Shown: in pieces, positions 11,715-24,189 of the stretch
How positions within the stretch are numbered: position 1 is the stretch's first letter
Layout of the letters: each line of letters starts with the position of its first letter
Origin: Triticum aestivum
Taxonomy: Eukaryota; Streptophyta; Magnoliopsida; Poales; Poaceae
Reading direction: 5' to 3'
Assembly: GCF_018294505.1 (NCBI RefSeq)
Contig: NC_057810.1
Span: 205,238,113-205,302,112 of the forward strand
DNA: 64,000 nt
The notes under the pieces: model-generated
What the model was told of the DNA's origin: nothing
Databases searched by the model: none
The model's input: only the letters and a program-made list of their open reading frames with translations
Position numbers and translations under genes: made by a program

Positions 11715-13735
11715 TGTTCATACTATCTAAATTTTGTTCACATATTCAACAAATATTCTTGTTTTAAAATTTTCGTTCACAATTAAAAAAATTGATATTC
11801 CAATACTTGTTGACATTTTTTAAATTTGTTGCAATTTCCAAAACTGTTCAGAATTTCAAAATTTGTGCATGTTTTCAAAAAATGTTTGGAGTTTCCCAAT
11901 TTTTGTTCATGTTTTCAAAAGGTGTTTCCAATTTCACAAAATTGTTCGGAATACAAAAAATAGTTGGTGTTTTTCAAGAAAAAGTTTAGAGCTTCAATTT
12001 TTTCTGAGTTTCTAAAAATTGTTTATTTCTGCGAAAAAAATGGAATTTCTAAATATGTTTGTGTTTTCAAAAGTTATTCAAATTCGTGATTCTCAAAAAT
12101 GTTCAAATTTTTTAAAAATGTTCCCATTTTCAATATTTATGCACAAATTGTTCACAAATTCAAAAATGTTCCTTTTTCGACAATTTGTTCACATTTTTTG
12201 AAAACCTGTTCGTGATTGCAAAAAATTGTTTGAGATTTTTTAAAATGTTCCCATTTTTCAAAATTTGTTCAAAAATTAAAAAAGAATGTTAATATTTTGT
12301 TTTTATTTCACAAATTCAAAAATTGTTTACATTTTTTTTCAAACTTGTTCATCTTTTCCAAAATTGGTCTGAATTTTATAATATGTTCATGCTTTTCAAA
12401 ATTTGTCCACAAGTTCAAAATTTATTCCTAATTTTAAAATTGGGTTACAAATCCAAAAACTTCTTCACTTTTGCGAGAACTCGTGTGTGTGTGTTTTCAA
12501 ATATGTTCGGAGTGTTTTAAAAAAATTTCAAAAACGTCAAAAAATGATTAAAAAGGAAAATAATTCAATATGCCAAAGTGGCTAGTTCGAAGGAATTTGC
12601 TTGTCTTTTCACAATGAACATGAATCAGGTGCAGTGGTTAGCTTCCTTTGTCTACCAGAGCACGATCGCGAGCTCGAATCCTAGCTTACGCATTGTGTTT
12701 TTCTCAGATTTGTTACACCTGCGGCCTGAGTGGGCCGGCCCAGTCGGGGGAGTGCCCTGTGCGAAGCCTCAACATTCTGCCGTAGAATGCGGCGGATGGG
12801 AGGTCCCCGCTGATTCTTCTTCTGCGGCACATAGGAGGTCTCCGTCGATTCTTCTTTTATTTTCAGGAGATCACTTTGTCGGGGATTCCTATACGGCGCG
12901 TTGGTCACCCCCGAGCGTCCTGACAACCTAGAATTTTTTCTTTTTTCGTAGATCCATTTATTCAAAATGTTTTATCTTTTAAACCGTGAGTCTAAATCTC
13001 GAACCGTTTTCACCACTAGATTTCTCATGTCGAGATCTTCAAAATTAAATCTCACGGTGATAGGTTTTGATGAACTTTTTCACAAAAAAAAGGGACGAAT
13101 AAACCGAACGGGGAGCACATTTTCCCCCTTTTCGGAAGCCGTTTCCGGGAGGCATGTCCGTGCCTCTTGCGGAAGTAAAACCGTGCCTCTCATGAAATTA
13201 AAAGAAAAGAGAAAACATATGTTTTTTCATTTTAGAAAAGCACGGGTCTTGCCTCTAGCGGAAGCAAAGCCGTGTCTCACATGAAAAAAAATGCATTTTT
13301 TCTTTCCCAGGAGGCACGATCGTGCCCCTCGCTGAAGCAAAATCATACCTCTCATGAAAGAAAAAAAATATAAACACGTTTTTTTTTATTTCCAAGAGGA
13401 AGCAAAACCGCAGAGAAAACATATTTTTTTTATTTTCGAGAGGTGCCTCTCGCGGAAGCAAAACCATGCCTCACAAAAAAAACGCGTTGTTTCGGTGAAA
13501 AAAATCAAAAGTATTTTTTGTCGAATAGCTATGAAAGACCAGTGAGAACCCAAAAAGTCGAAACCCCCGAAAAATAACAACTAAAAAGCAGAAAAAACGT
13601 GATCCAAAGGAAGCGCTCAGAGCATGACACGTGGTGGCTGCTGAGAGCGCGTCAAGTGACACGCGCTCAGTTCACTCCATGTGATCGTTGGGAGGCTCCG
13701 AAGGAGCGTTCCTCAACTAGTTGGTCTCTTTGAAC

Positions 13736-13940
13736 TCTGAAGACTGATTTATTTATTCATCTTGGGCTGATGGGCTGCAACGTCTGGGCCGACCGCCATC
13801 TGTGAGTAGTTGCTATAAAACCTGTAAGAAAAAAAAGGAAAGATCGTCTCACGCTCAGTATCTACTTTGCATAGCTTGGTTTGATTCGTTAGGACAAAAC
13901 TTCGAACTATATTGTTAGAAGGACAACTAGCGTGTGAGAA
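13736..13940. other. Intergenic; no feature recognised
   Basis: Short unannotated stretch between the degenerate repeat region and the 113-bp array. No ORF, RNA gene or transposon end could be supported. Confidence 0.4.
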
Positions 13941-15005
13941 GCATGGTAAGTTTAGTATGGGCAGTACGATAACTTTACACAGAAATTATCAAAATATATT
14001 TCAACAATTTTTACCCCTCTTTGAAAATTTATCATGGTGTTTGAGCATAAGTTATTAGCTATGTGATTTGTAAAAATACCATTCTTTTCGCACATAAGTT
14101 ATCGATGTAAGTTATTAACAACTTTTTTTCTTTCATCAAAAGTTACCACAGAGTTTGTACGTAAATTATAATGTTTACAGTACGTATATTACCATGTTAT
14201 TTATGCAGAATTGATCGTGGTATATTTAAAAAAAAATCCACAGTCAAAGTTACCGTGGTGTTTATTTTGTAAGTTATTAGGTCCATGGCGCACATATTAT
14301 CATGTTATTTACACAAAAGTTGCCGGGTATGTTTCAACAACTTTTTTTCTCTAGGTCAAACTTATCATGGTGTTTGTATGTAATTAACCAGGTATGTGGT
14401 ACATAAGTTATCATGCTATATACATATGAGTTAAGGGGGGGGGGGGTATATTTTGAACAACTTTTTTCCGGTTCAAAAGTTATCGTGGTGTTTGTGCATG
14501 AGTTATCAGCTCCACGGTGCGTATATGTACCATGTCATTTACACACGAGCTGTCAGGTTATATTTTTTCAACAACTTTTGTTCCAGGAGTTAAAAAGTTA
14601 TCGTGGTGTTTGTACGTAAGTTATCAAGCCTATTGTGTGTATGTTACCTTGTTATTTACACACAAATTATAGAGGGTGTGTTTACAACAAAATTTTTCAT
14701 TGGATCAAAAGTACACGGTGTTTTGCACATAAATTAGCACATCTATGGTGCGCATATTACCATACTATTTACATAAAAGTTACCAGAGGTATATTTTTAT
14801 CAACTGTTTTTTCATAAGATCGAAGTTATCACGGTGTTTGTACGTAACTTATCAGGTATGCGGTCCGTAAAGTATAATGATATTTACGCAAAAATTACCG
14901 GGTATGTTTCAGCAGCTTTTTTGCCAATGTCAAAGTTATCATGGTGTTTGTACGTTAGTTATCAGGTCTGTGATGGTAAATTATCATGTTATTTATATTG
15001 GAATT
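13940..15005. repeat. Degenerate tandem array, unit about 113 bp
   Basis: The phrase gttatcatggtgtttgtacg recurs with variation near 14030, 14142, 14251, 14362, 14481, 14599, 14711, 14826 and 14936, a spacing of about 110-118 bp. Each unit also carries a ttatttacacaaaagttaccg-type segment and a tttcaacaacttttttt-type segment. A run of 12 G lies at 14435-14446. Nine units or so are visible. The array ends some 600 bp before the CIPK start codon. Confidence 0.8.
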
Positions 15006-15027
15006 ACCAGTGCTGCAATGCACTGGT
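15006..15027. repeat. Short inverted repeat (hairpin) at the array end
   Basis: ACCAGTGC (15006-15013) and GCACTGGT (15020-15027) form a perfect 8-bp stem around a 6-base loop, right at the end of the 113-bp array. Confidence 0.7.
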
Positions 15028-15188
15028 GTAGAACATGCAAAAACAAAAGGAACAAAAATGGTGAAACTGATCTGCATAGTTTTTAAAACCACACCAGTGA
15101 GGCCATCAGTTCAGATTTTCACTTGACTCGTCGCTGTTTATTTTTCCAATCGTGTTTTAAGAAAGGTACAAGGAGTATGTAATTTGTG

Positions 15189-15196
15189 TATAAATA
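15189..15196 (+). promoter_or_regulatory. Candidate TATA box of the CIPK gene
   Basis: TATAAATA lies 424 bp upstream of the CIPK ATG. The stretch 15197-15619 has no other gene and includes a pyrimidine-rich leader (about 15480-15520). This would imply a long 5' UTR, and assignment is tentative without transcript data. Confidence 0.3.
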
Positions 15197-15619
15197 ACAA
15201 AGTCACCTGGCCTAATTGGTTATTAACAAGGAAATAATATTTTTGCCCGTTATTATTTCACGCGGGGATTCAAGAGCGCAAGTTGCATGCATACCATACT
15301 CAATACTTGCATCTTCCATTCCATGACCAGAGGCCGGCCGACCATGCACGCCGTCGACGAGAGGGAGACACACAGGGCCTCTCCTTTTTACTGGGCCGTG
15401 GTGCACGCCGTTGACGGGAGGGCAGACGGCCAGACGGCGACCGGCTGTTGCGCCCGGAAATCACGTTGCCACGGCTACTTTCTCTCCAAACCCCCCAACC
15501 ACCTTCCCCTTCTCACCTGATTTCCGTTTCACGGTGCCATCCATCGTACACTGTTACCACGGACAAGCGCCCATTCCCGTCCAGCCTTGATTAAGGTTTG
15601 CTGGTCGGCACAGAGGAAG

Positions 15620-18424
15620 ATGGTGCTGGCGGAGAGCATTGGCAAGTACAGGGTCGGCCGGACCATCGGCGAGGGCGCCTTCGCCAAGGTCCGGCTCGCC
15701 GTCGATGCCGAGACGGGCGGCTGCGTCGCAGTCAAGGTCATCGACAGGAGCACGGTGCTCAGAAACAACCTCATGTATCAGGTGCGTATGTGTTATTTCT
15801 GTGAACGATGCTCCGCCTAGTTCATGGAGCTGCGCATTCCGTGACGGCCTCTTTGCTTGGCCTTTGAAGGTGAAGAGAGAGATCGGCGCGATGAGGCTTC
15901 TCAATCACCCCAACATAGTCAAGATACACGAGGTAGTTGCTCAAATTCCTTCACCGTTCCATCTATCTGGTTGCCCAAGCATGTAGCATCAGGATTTTGG
16001 CAGAACTGAACCCTCTTTCGCGCCTTACAGCAGTTACATTTGCGCAGGTGATCGCGACGAAGACGAAGATATGTCTTGTGATGGAGTATGTTCCGGGAGG
16101 GCAGCTCTCTGACAAGCTAGTAAGATGGGCATCTTCATCAAGCAACAGTTCTTGGTTATTGTTTTCAGGTGGTTTTCCTTATGGTTTCTGAATTTTCTGT
16201 TTAAGAGTTACCTCAAGAGATTGGAGGAGAGGGAAGCAAAGAAGTACTTCTACCAGCTGATTGATGCTGTGGACTATTGCCACCGGAGAGGCGTCTTTCA
16301 CAGGGATCTCAAGGTCAATATACTCTCATTCTCCTCTAGCTAACTGCATGTCTGGATATAACTCTTTTCATCCCTGATGTTGCAAACTGATCCGCATTCT
16401 TCCTCGATCATCCTTTCATTTATGGTTGCCACGTCACTGAGTTATTCTACTTTTGAGAGTGTCAACAGCCTGAAAACTTGTTGCTAGATAATCAGGGCAA
16501 TCTCAAGGTATCCGATTTTGGCCTCAGCGTGCTAAGGAAGGTAAGAACTAGCAAAGGCTATGAGCTCATTTCATTTGAATTATCAATGATTCAGATTGAT
16601 CAACTATGAATGAAATTTCTTTGATCCAGCCAGGGCAGTTGCTATCCACATCTTGCGGCTCTCCATGCTACGTGGCTCCTGAGGTATTTGAAAAATCATA
16701 GCGCTCCAGCAAAAATAAGAGCATGGCATGGCATGGCCTAACTACCCAAAGTTGCATTGCACATGCCACAAAGTTTCAGTAATTTGCATTGCCAACTTTT
16801 AAATTTTGATGCTCTGGTAGGTGATTCAGCACAAGACTTACGATGGGGCGGCCGCGGACATCTGGTCATGCGGCGTGATCCTGTTTGAACTCCTTGCTGG
16901 TTATCTGCCATTCCAGGACTGCAGCTTGATACACTTGTACAGAAGGGTAAGCATAAACATCCTAGTGTCTGATGATGCCTTTTGCTTCGTTACACCTTGC
17001 TGATGCGAGGTTTCAACTGACAACTATTGTCGCAAAAGATATCTCGAGCACAGTATGCATTACCGCAATGGATCACACTGCCTCAGAAGAAGATTATCTT
17101 GAGGATACTGGATCCGTCTCCTATAACGGTAAATCCTATTAGATGCATTAGGCCAATACATGTTCTTGATTATTAGCACGGTCATCTGATAATTGTGGTG
17201 TAGAGAGCGAAGATAAATGATATCTTCGATGACGAGTGGTTAAAAGAGGGCTACAATCCATCAGTAAGGAGAACTGAGAGTGATGATTGTGTTGATCTTG
17301 ATGAGGCTGGCACAGACAGTGATGGCAGTCACAGCACAGAGGTAAGTAATAAACACTGCTCTGGAACACAAATCCACGTATTAATTTCCTCCACTCTGCA
17401 CCAGTCATTTCCTACCTTCAGTTGCCAGGACTTGCCTTTTGTCTAGGTAAGGGAGGCTGGGGGAGCGAATCCGGAGCCTGAGCAGTTCATCAACGCGTTC
17501 CGGTTGATAGCGACGTGCAGAGATCTCGACTTGTCAGGACTCTTCCAGGAGCAGGTCACTGACCATATCCTGTCAACTTTGTTTCATATGTATTTGACCT
17601 ACGTCAACAAATGGGTCTAACTTGTACCTATTTTTTCGGTGGCTGACTTGGCTGATGATGCATGATCACCATTCACCAGAAAACAAAGCTCGGCTCGCCG
17701 CATTCGGTGCAGGAAACACTGGGGATAATCACAGCTGCAGCCAGGGATGTGAGCTTGTCAGCGAGGAGAATGGGCAGCTCCATGGTAATTAGCCAGAGCT
17801 TGGCAATATCTGAATTCAGCTTCTTGAATGATCTTGAGAAATCACAGGTCAAGTTTTGATCCTGGGATTTCAATTTTGGCACAGGTAAAGCTTCAGGACA
17901 TCAGATTGCTATCAAGAAGCATGCTGGATCTTACACTCTCGGCCGAGGTGAAGTGCCGTGCCATATATTCTCATATACCAGTGGAGATAGCAATACCATA
18001 CAATTTGCAACTAGATGAATGCCACTGGATGCGCCAGTGACATGTGGGATCTGGAATGTTGGCCTCACTGCAAGTGGCCTTTTTTCAAAAAACGATAGAT
18101 TCACGGTGTTATCTATCTAATTTTGCTTATCTGAAAAATGCAGGTGATCCAGGTGACACCAGCACACTGCGTCGTCGAAGTGTCTAAGTCCAGCGGTGAT
18201 CTGAGAGCATACAAAGAGGTATGTCAATATGGCAATATGAATGCTGTTTGTTTCATTCCAGTCTGATCTTATCTCGAGGAAACATGATGCACAGTTTACT
18301 GATGATCAATGCAATTCTATTGCATTGTTAACACATGCAGTTCTGCACAAGCCTGTGCAGATTGCTGACCGGGCGGGTGCAGCAGAATGGCAGCTCATCA
18401 GATTTGGGGACCAACAAACTCTGA
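15620..18424 (+). CDS. CIPK: CBL-interacting protein kinase (CIPK/SnRK3), 14 exons
   Basis: Serine/threonine kinase that is activated by CBL calcium sensors. Exons join 15620-15781, 15870-15932, 16048-16119, 16206-16313, 16469-16540, 16630-16683, 16821-16946, 17039-17128, 17204-17341, 17447-17554, 17680-17784, 17885-17947, 18144-18218 and 18341-18424, giving 439 residues. All introns are GT-AG and phase 0. Visible motifs are the P-loop GEGAFAKV (17-24), the VAVKV lysine (39), HRDLKPENLL (from about 131), DFGLS, the activation segment ending [10 protein letters not shown], and the NAF/FISL motif FINAFRLI (about 309-316) that binds CBLs. A C-terminal phosphatase-interaction region around [11 protein letters not shown] follows. 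Length and order match a full CIPK with no break. The sequence resembles the intron-rich CIPK21/17 types; the exact orthologue number is uncertain. Confidence 0.95.
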
Positions 18425-18875
18425 GTAAAGGATGATTAATTCTGTCAAGAGAGCAAAACAGCCGAGGTAGCACAAGTGCGCAGCCTGCTAACAGAGTTTC
18501 CAGCTACGCTGTTTCGATGGCAGCCCCCCCCCCCCCCCCCCCCCCAGTGAGCAGTTGGTTCTCGAAGATTGTAGTGCTGCCCTGGTTAATCGATACAATC
18601 TCTCTTTTCTGTCGCAAGAGAAATATGAGATGTAATTTCAACCACCGAAATTCGAACCGAAGCATCTAATTTCACAGAAACTTTGTGGTAGATAATTACC
18701 ATTTCACTACAAAGGATCCTTTTCTATACTTTTGGTGACTAATAGACATTATTGTATCACTGCTTCCATAACGGAATGAAATTTCTTTACATGTAAATAA
18801 TGCAAGGAAACATGGCAACAGATCTGGGGTATTCAGAACCAAGAGTGAAGTACCCAGCTCAGTGGTCACGTAACC
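18425..18875. other. Shared 3' intergenic region of CIPK and FGGY
   Basis: The 451 bp between the two stop codons must hold both 3' UTRs. A run of 22 C lies at 18524-18545, 100 bp past the CIPK stop. No ORF or repeat end was seen otherwise. Confidence 0.6.
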
Positions 18876-21800
18876 CTACTGCAATGCTTGCGCCATGGCT
18901 GAGCGATGAGAGAGCTGTTGCTCATACAGGGATCTGAATATCTGATATTTGGCATCGTGGTATTTCTTCACCCTGGGATCCGAAGATGGATGCACAACCT
19001 ACAAAAAACAATACATTTGCTTTAGAAACAGAAAATGAAAAATGGAAGATTCTAATCAAGAATGTATGCAAATCAAAATGGACGAAAATCGGGCATATTT
19101 TATGAATAACATGTTCTCTAGGTTGTCTAACGGCAAAAAAATGGAGCCAGCTAATCCATATTTTTTTAAATAGGAGGGATTGGGACATACCTTTCCAGCT
19201 GCATTCATTGACTTCATTGCATCGTGAATACCAGAAAATTTCTTTGCAGCAACAGCACCCAGAACAGAAGCACCTAAAAGCACAGACTCATTCTCTCTAG
19301 GAAGTATTATTGGACATCCTGCAAAGAACAAGTAAATTTCAGAGCAGGGAGGAAAGGAGATGGAGAGAGGTGAGTAGGTAACTGCAGGAAAAAGAGGCAT
19401 ACCGATGATATCTGCATGCTCTTGGACATACAAGGAGTTCTTTGCAAGTCCGCCACAGGCAAGAAGGGTGTCGATCTAACATACATGCAATAAATATTAT
19501 ATTATAGGCATCCAATTATATACCGAGTTACTCTTCGAAATCCTTGGTCGAAAATAAGTACCTTGTGTCCATGAGCATTGCAATGCTCCACAATATGACG
19601 AGTTCCATACGCAATACCCTGAATTGTTGCTAGGTACAAAAGCGCTAAATGCTTTTCACTTGTATCAAGTGTCAAGCCACAAATCACTCCTTTGGATTTT
19701 GGATCAGCAACAGGGGACCTAACCATTAGAATGGTTTACATTAGAGTCAGCCACATCAGGAGTGCGTCATTTTTGTCAGGTAAAACATTGAACAAAACAT
19801 TTGAGGGGGGAATAACAAATTGTGCGCAACTGATAAGGCTGTAACTTCACCATTCTGTTATAAGATTTAATATCTTAGCAATAACCGAGATTGCTAGCTG
19901 TCTCACTGATTGTGTTATGTTGTCATATTGTTGACTGCATACATCTAATTAGAACAGCAAGAAAAGTTAAATACTTAAATAAGCAAAATATATAAAAGCC
20001 GACAAAATACATCCAGTTAATGTGTCAAGAAAATACATACGGTTTTCATCCTCTGCAGTGAAATAGTTGCTATAGATGTCAGAGGTAAATAAATTTTACA
20101 CTACGGCTGGTTGAGATTCAGGACAGGAAAAGGAGACTGTTTGATTTGGTCTGATAGTCTGAGATCTTTATGTGTCACATTGCAAATTTGTGAAGACACA
20201 AGGATCTGGATAACTAGAATTCTTGTTTAAGCACAAAAGATTTAATGAATTTCTTACCGATTTCCATGAAAATCTGGAAGGACATGCGTATCTTGACTCA
20301 AGGCAGATAGAAAGGGAATATTTTGTTCATGTGCCATCAAAAGCAATATCTTGTTCAACAACTCAAATATGGATACACCTGAACAATTTCAGAAGAAAAT
20401 TACATGCCTTTTACAGGGCACAAACTAAAAAATAATCTGCTTGGGCAAACATGAAACTTACTCTGAGAAGCAGCATGATTAGCCAGAAGGGGAGCAGCAG
20501 CATGGTTTTCGACAATGTAATCAAGTAGAGCACCAGTTGCGCTTTGACCACCTTCTGTGAGCCAATACTCAGGAATCATCGCTGAACATTGAATCACAAT
20601 ATAAGCGTCAACCAACATGGTCCACGATAGATACTAGAGAACCAAGGAATAAAGCAGAGATGCTGGCTAGAAACATATGGAAGTAAATACACGAGGGCAA
20701 CTCTACCAGACCAAAATGGCCCCCAGACACCAGGAATAAATAATTTGTTCTTTGAAACAGCCATGTGGCATGTGGATGTCCCACAGACCAAGACCATGCG
20801 GCGGCAGATCGCTTCTTCATCAGATACTGAAAACAAAATGTTCCTCAATAAATGAATATAAAGTTTTAAAGTAGTTTGCATAGGAAAAATACAGATGAAT
20901 CAACACTAACAGTCGGCTTTAGATTCTGCCTCTGGCACACTTTCCATTACTCCAACGCCACCGGCATGAGCATCAATAAGCGAAGTTCCAACAGGTGTCC
21001 CAGGAAGCAAGCCTAACTCCTGAGAATTGGATTCAACCAACATCAGATAGGCAATTACATAATATTAACAGCAGAGGCATTTCCGCTGACACAAATATTA
21101 TATAGAAAGAACCTAGATAATTGATCACAACATAGTTCATAAATGACACAGTTACTAGAAGTTCAACGTAAACATTGCAATTTCAAATAAAAAGCAACAT
21201 TATTTTTGCTTGCCTTTGCAGAAGTAGGTGTCAAACCAGAACCTAGAGGATGGCCTGGAAATGCAACACTGCGTCCTATATGTTGCATAAGAGTAGTGTT
21301 GTATTAGGAAACTAATGACCATAAATGACATGTTGGTTTTAGTGCTGGAAGGGGGAAATGAAAAATTGTTCAGTTCAACCTATTTTTGCACGATTCCCTT
21401 CAACAAGGTCTCCCAAGCCTATTTCTTCCCAAAAGACTTCATCCCATCCACATGCTTCCATATCACGCGAATCTAATTCCCTCCACTGGCCCATGTGTGC
21501 ATGTCCAAGATATGTCCATTTGCAAACAGTTGTGCATAAGCTGCGGGTGTCATCACCAGTTGCCCTAGAAAATGAACCACCAAAGCAAACATGTTATGGA
21601 AGCCAACCTATAGCTTACGGCAAATTCAGACATAGATAGTGAAAACTCACCTATATGCTAACCAGTCACTAAGGTCCATCCACCTACATGCCATGGACCA
21701 GGACTCTTGCAGATTTTCCTTTACCCACAAAAGCTGAAAAATATTTAAAGTAAAAATGTGATACTAGCAAGGGAGATAATCAAATAATACACAATGGTAT

Positions 21801-23240
21801 TAATTGCTTAACAACTTTTCTCGAAAATATTATTTGGGAAGGTCAAATTTAAGTATATTCATGCTGTAACCAACATCAATTTTAGTGACTTCCTAAACAA
21901 TGTCCACGTTTATTAATTTCTTCAAACCATCTCCAGATAATGAACATTGCAATTTCCAGGTTTCAAAATGCTAAAATTCTGATTTTACATGACCAAGAAG
22001 TGAAATTTCCTGGAATATACTGTGACTACCATTATCAGGCAATAAACACAATGGTTGACTTTTACAACATCATGTTTATATTATTTACAAATCATGAATC
22101 AAGAAGTCAAGAGTCCGCACAATTATGATTTAAACCACACTGCATGAAAAGTGAGGTGGTTACCTTTGGAGCTTGCATTTCTGGAGAGACGCCCCCGCCA
22201 CAGTACTGCAATACAGGTGAATTGCGAGCGTTAATTCGATCAGCCTGGTCAACAGCCCTATGGTCCATCCACACGATGATGTTCCTTCTTGCATCACCAC
22301 TCCAAGAAACCGAAACAGGGGAACCATCAGTATCAACAGCAACTGCAAGCAACACGCCATATTATTATCAAGTCAGTGAATTCCGAGTCACTTTAGACAC
22401 AAAATTCCCCATTCAGAAGTCAACTCGAACAGCTCATATGGAGATCAAGGCAAACCAAGGGAGCAAGTAGCAGCGAATCCGAGGCCAACAACATCCTCAG
22501 CTGCGACATTTGCAAGCGAGCATGCAGATTTTACAGCAGTGCACACCGCGAGCCAGATATCCGTCGAAGATTGCTGGTGTGCACCGCCCAGAATTAGCAA
22601 GGTGTTCGTTAGTTCATTTGTCAATCATGCAATACATTGAACGGATTAGAGGTTACTAACCTCGATGCAATCTTTCTCTTTCCATATCTGTATCGGGCTG
22701 CTCGCCGAACCGAGCAATTTACCCTTCTCATCAAAGATGCCTGCATCAACAGACAACTAAGAATTAATAGCACCAACCTAATTACCTGCTATGCCTGCCA
22801 AGAATGAACTCCTTTCTCAAGGCCTGATATGCCCGGTGACAAGCATGCTCTGTTAGCACCTATCTTAAATTACCCTTCATCACATCCGAGAGAACGATTG
22901 AGGGAGAACTACATGAACAGCACCGCTCCTCCCATGAAAACAACATTCAGTTCGTCACTCTGAGTGGACAACTAGTGATACTCTTGAGTAAAAGAAAATC
23001 TTCGGAAATGGAATTTCCCCCAGAATATAACAGTTGCTTCGCCACAGAAGCAGCACTGCTACTGCTAGCCTGCTCACTCGATTACTACTCGCGAATCAAG
23101 AAATGGCCAAAGTCTATCTAGTAAAAGCTAGTCAAGAAAAAGGGAGGGGGCGTTGGTTCAAAGGATTCAGAGAGTGACGAGCCTGCGCGAGCGCTCCCAG
23201 TGCCGACATCGACGCCGAGGAAGACGCCGCCGCGGGACAT
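18876..23240 (-). CDS. FGGY: FGGY-family carbohydrate (ribulo)kinase, 15 exons
   Basis: ATP-dependent sugar kinase of the FGGY/ribulokinase group. Exons in transcription order are 23240-23183, 22740-22661, 22573-22456, 22342-22164, 21733-21651, 21564-21380, 21275-21214, 21019-20911, 20826-20707, 20581-20462, 20378-20258, 19718-19562, 19475-19403, 19318-19191 and 18998-18876. They join in frame to 571 residues. The N-terminus has the phosphate-binding [12 protein letters not shown] (about 9-20). The middle has [34 protein letters not shown] and a [14 protein letters not shown] segment. The C-terminal FGGY domain has [31 protein letters not shown] and [11 protein letters not shown]. Introns 1 and 7 use GC donors. 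Length matches the plant/human FGGY group. The substrate (D-ribulose or similar) is inferred from the family. Confidence 0.95.
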
Positions 23241-23559
23241 GCTGCCGGCGGCGACGGGCGGAGGCGGAGAGCGTCCACGTGGGCGTGGCCTGCGTACCGT
23301 GTGTTTGGGATTCGGTTTGATCTGATCCGTTTGCGCTGGCCCACTTGTCAGAGCAAATTTGCGCCCTTGAGAAGCGATGAAAATGAAAAAGTGTTTGACT
23401 CGGGAAAAAAGGAGAAAAATGTTGTAAAATCCAACGGATCGCCCAAGCGGAAGAGCAGCCCCGTCCTAGAAAAAATTACTACATGACCAACGCACCCACC
23501 CCGCGTTCTAAAAAAAACACCCACCCCGCCAAAACCGCCCCGTCGTGGTCGTCTGCATC
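23241..23559. promoter_or_regulatory. FGGY 5' flank with G-box
   Basis: Short upstream region of the minus-strand FGGY gene. A CACGTG G-box lies at 23276-23281, only 36 bp before the ATG, so it may be in the leader. No TATA box is clear. Harbinger-type sequence begins about 320 bp upstream. Confidence 0.35.
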
Positions 23560-24183
23560 ATGGCCACGGTGAAGCCGAAGAAATAGCTCACCCCGGAGCA
23601 GAGAGCTGTCGAGACGGTGAAGCAGACCAATCGAAAAAGGAGGGTCAAGACAAAAGAAGAAATCGTTGCTACCGCCGCTTAGATATGGGCCGCTGTTGTG
23701 GACACCGAGGCCATCGCCGCCAAAGCCGCACAAGGCATCCTCCTCATGCTAGGGATCGTCTCAAGTCGGCCCTTGTTGTAGCCGCCACCGCGGCGGCCAG
23801 CTCGGGCTCGTCGGCGGCCCGCCCGCCCAGGCTTTCTGAGCTGCCCTCCATGTCAACATTGTCGCCGACATATGGGTACCTACTCGGACATAAACCGACA
23901 ATGTTCCGCTTCTCCACCTCACCTCAGGACAGCTCGCCGGAAGATGATTTTCGTGTCGATCGTGCATGTGGTGCCTCCCATTGATCTCAACTCCGCACCC
24001 GTGGCCGGTGAGTCAACCGAGACGCAAAGGAAGCCCCCACGGGTGGTCTCCATGGCAAACCTCCCCAACGAATGCAAGTGTGTGGTGAAATCTCGACCCG
24101 ACGCCCGACGACATGGGATACTACGAGGGGATCATGGGCCCAAGAAAAAAGGGTTTGGTATGAGAAGAGGCAAATGTTCATGA
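23560..24183 (+). pseudogene. PIF/Harbinger ORF1-type (Myb-like accessory protein) remnant
   Basis: The frame starts MATVKPKK at an ATG (23560), meets a TAG, continues LTPEQRAVETVKQTNRKRR, meets another stop near 23681, and later shifts frame into a region with GTYSDINRQCSASPPHL and PPIDLNSAPV. This resembles the N-terminal part of the accessory protein encoded beside Harbinger transposases in wheat, without its Myb-like domain. Several stops and at least one frameshift make it dead. Assignment rests on recognising the N-terminal pattern and on the transposase remnant next door. Confidence 0.4.
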
Positions 24184-24189
24184 TCGATC

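Larger units (their letters stand above)
10881..13735. repeat. Complex AT-rich degenerate repeat region
   Basis: From 11145 to 12570 the DNA is a run of imperfect short units built on TTTTCAAAAATTTGTTCA. At 13135-13490 there are imperfect repeats containing gtgcctctcgcggaagcaaaa, alternating with poly-A/T runs. The right end near 13690-13725 has ggaggctccgaaggagcgtt. The pattern is common in Triticeae intergenic DNA and may be the body of a large DNA transposon, but I could not pair terminal inverted repeats. The ORFs inside look like chance frames. Confidence 0.5.

Noticed and set aside
12578..12965. ORFs of 117 (+) and 94 (-) codons
   Set aside because: They lie in the degenerate repeat block and show no family pattern in either frame.
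13940..15005. Regular repeats as a CRISPR-like array
   Set aside because: Units are contiguous and degenerate with no unique spacers, and the genome is a plant nuclear one.
15554..15904. Minus-strand ORF of 116 codons over CIPK exons 1-2
   Set aside because: A shadow of the GC-rich CIPK coding sequence. The plus strand carries clear kinase motifs and splice sites.
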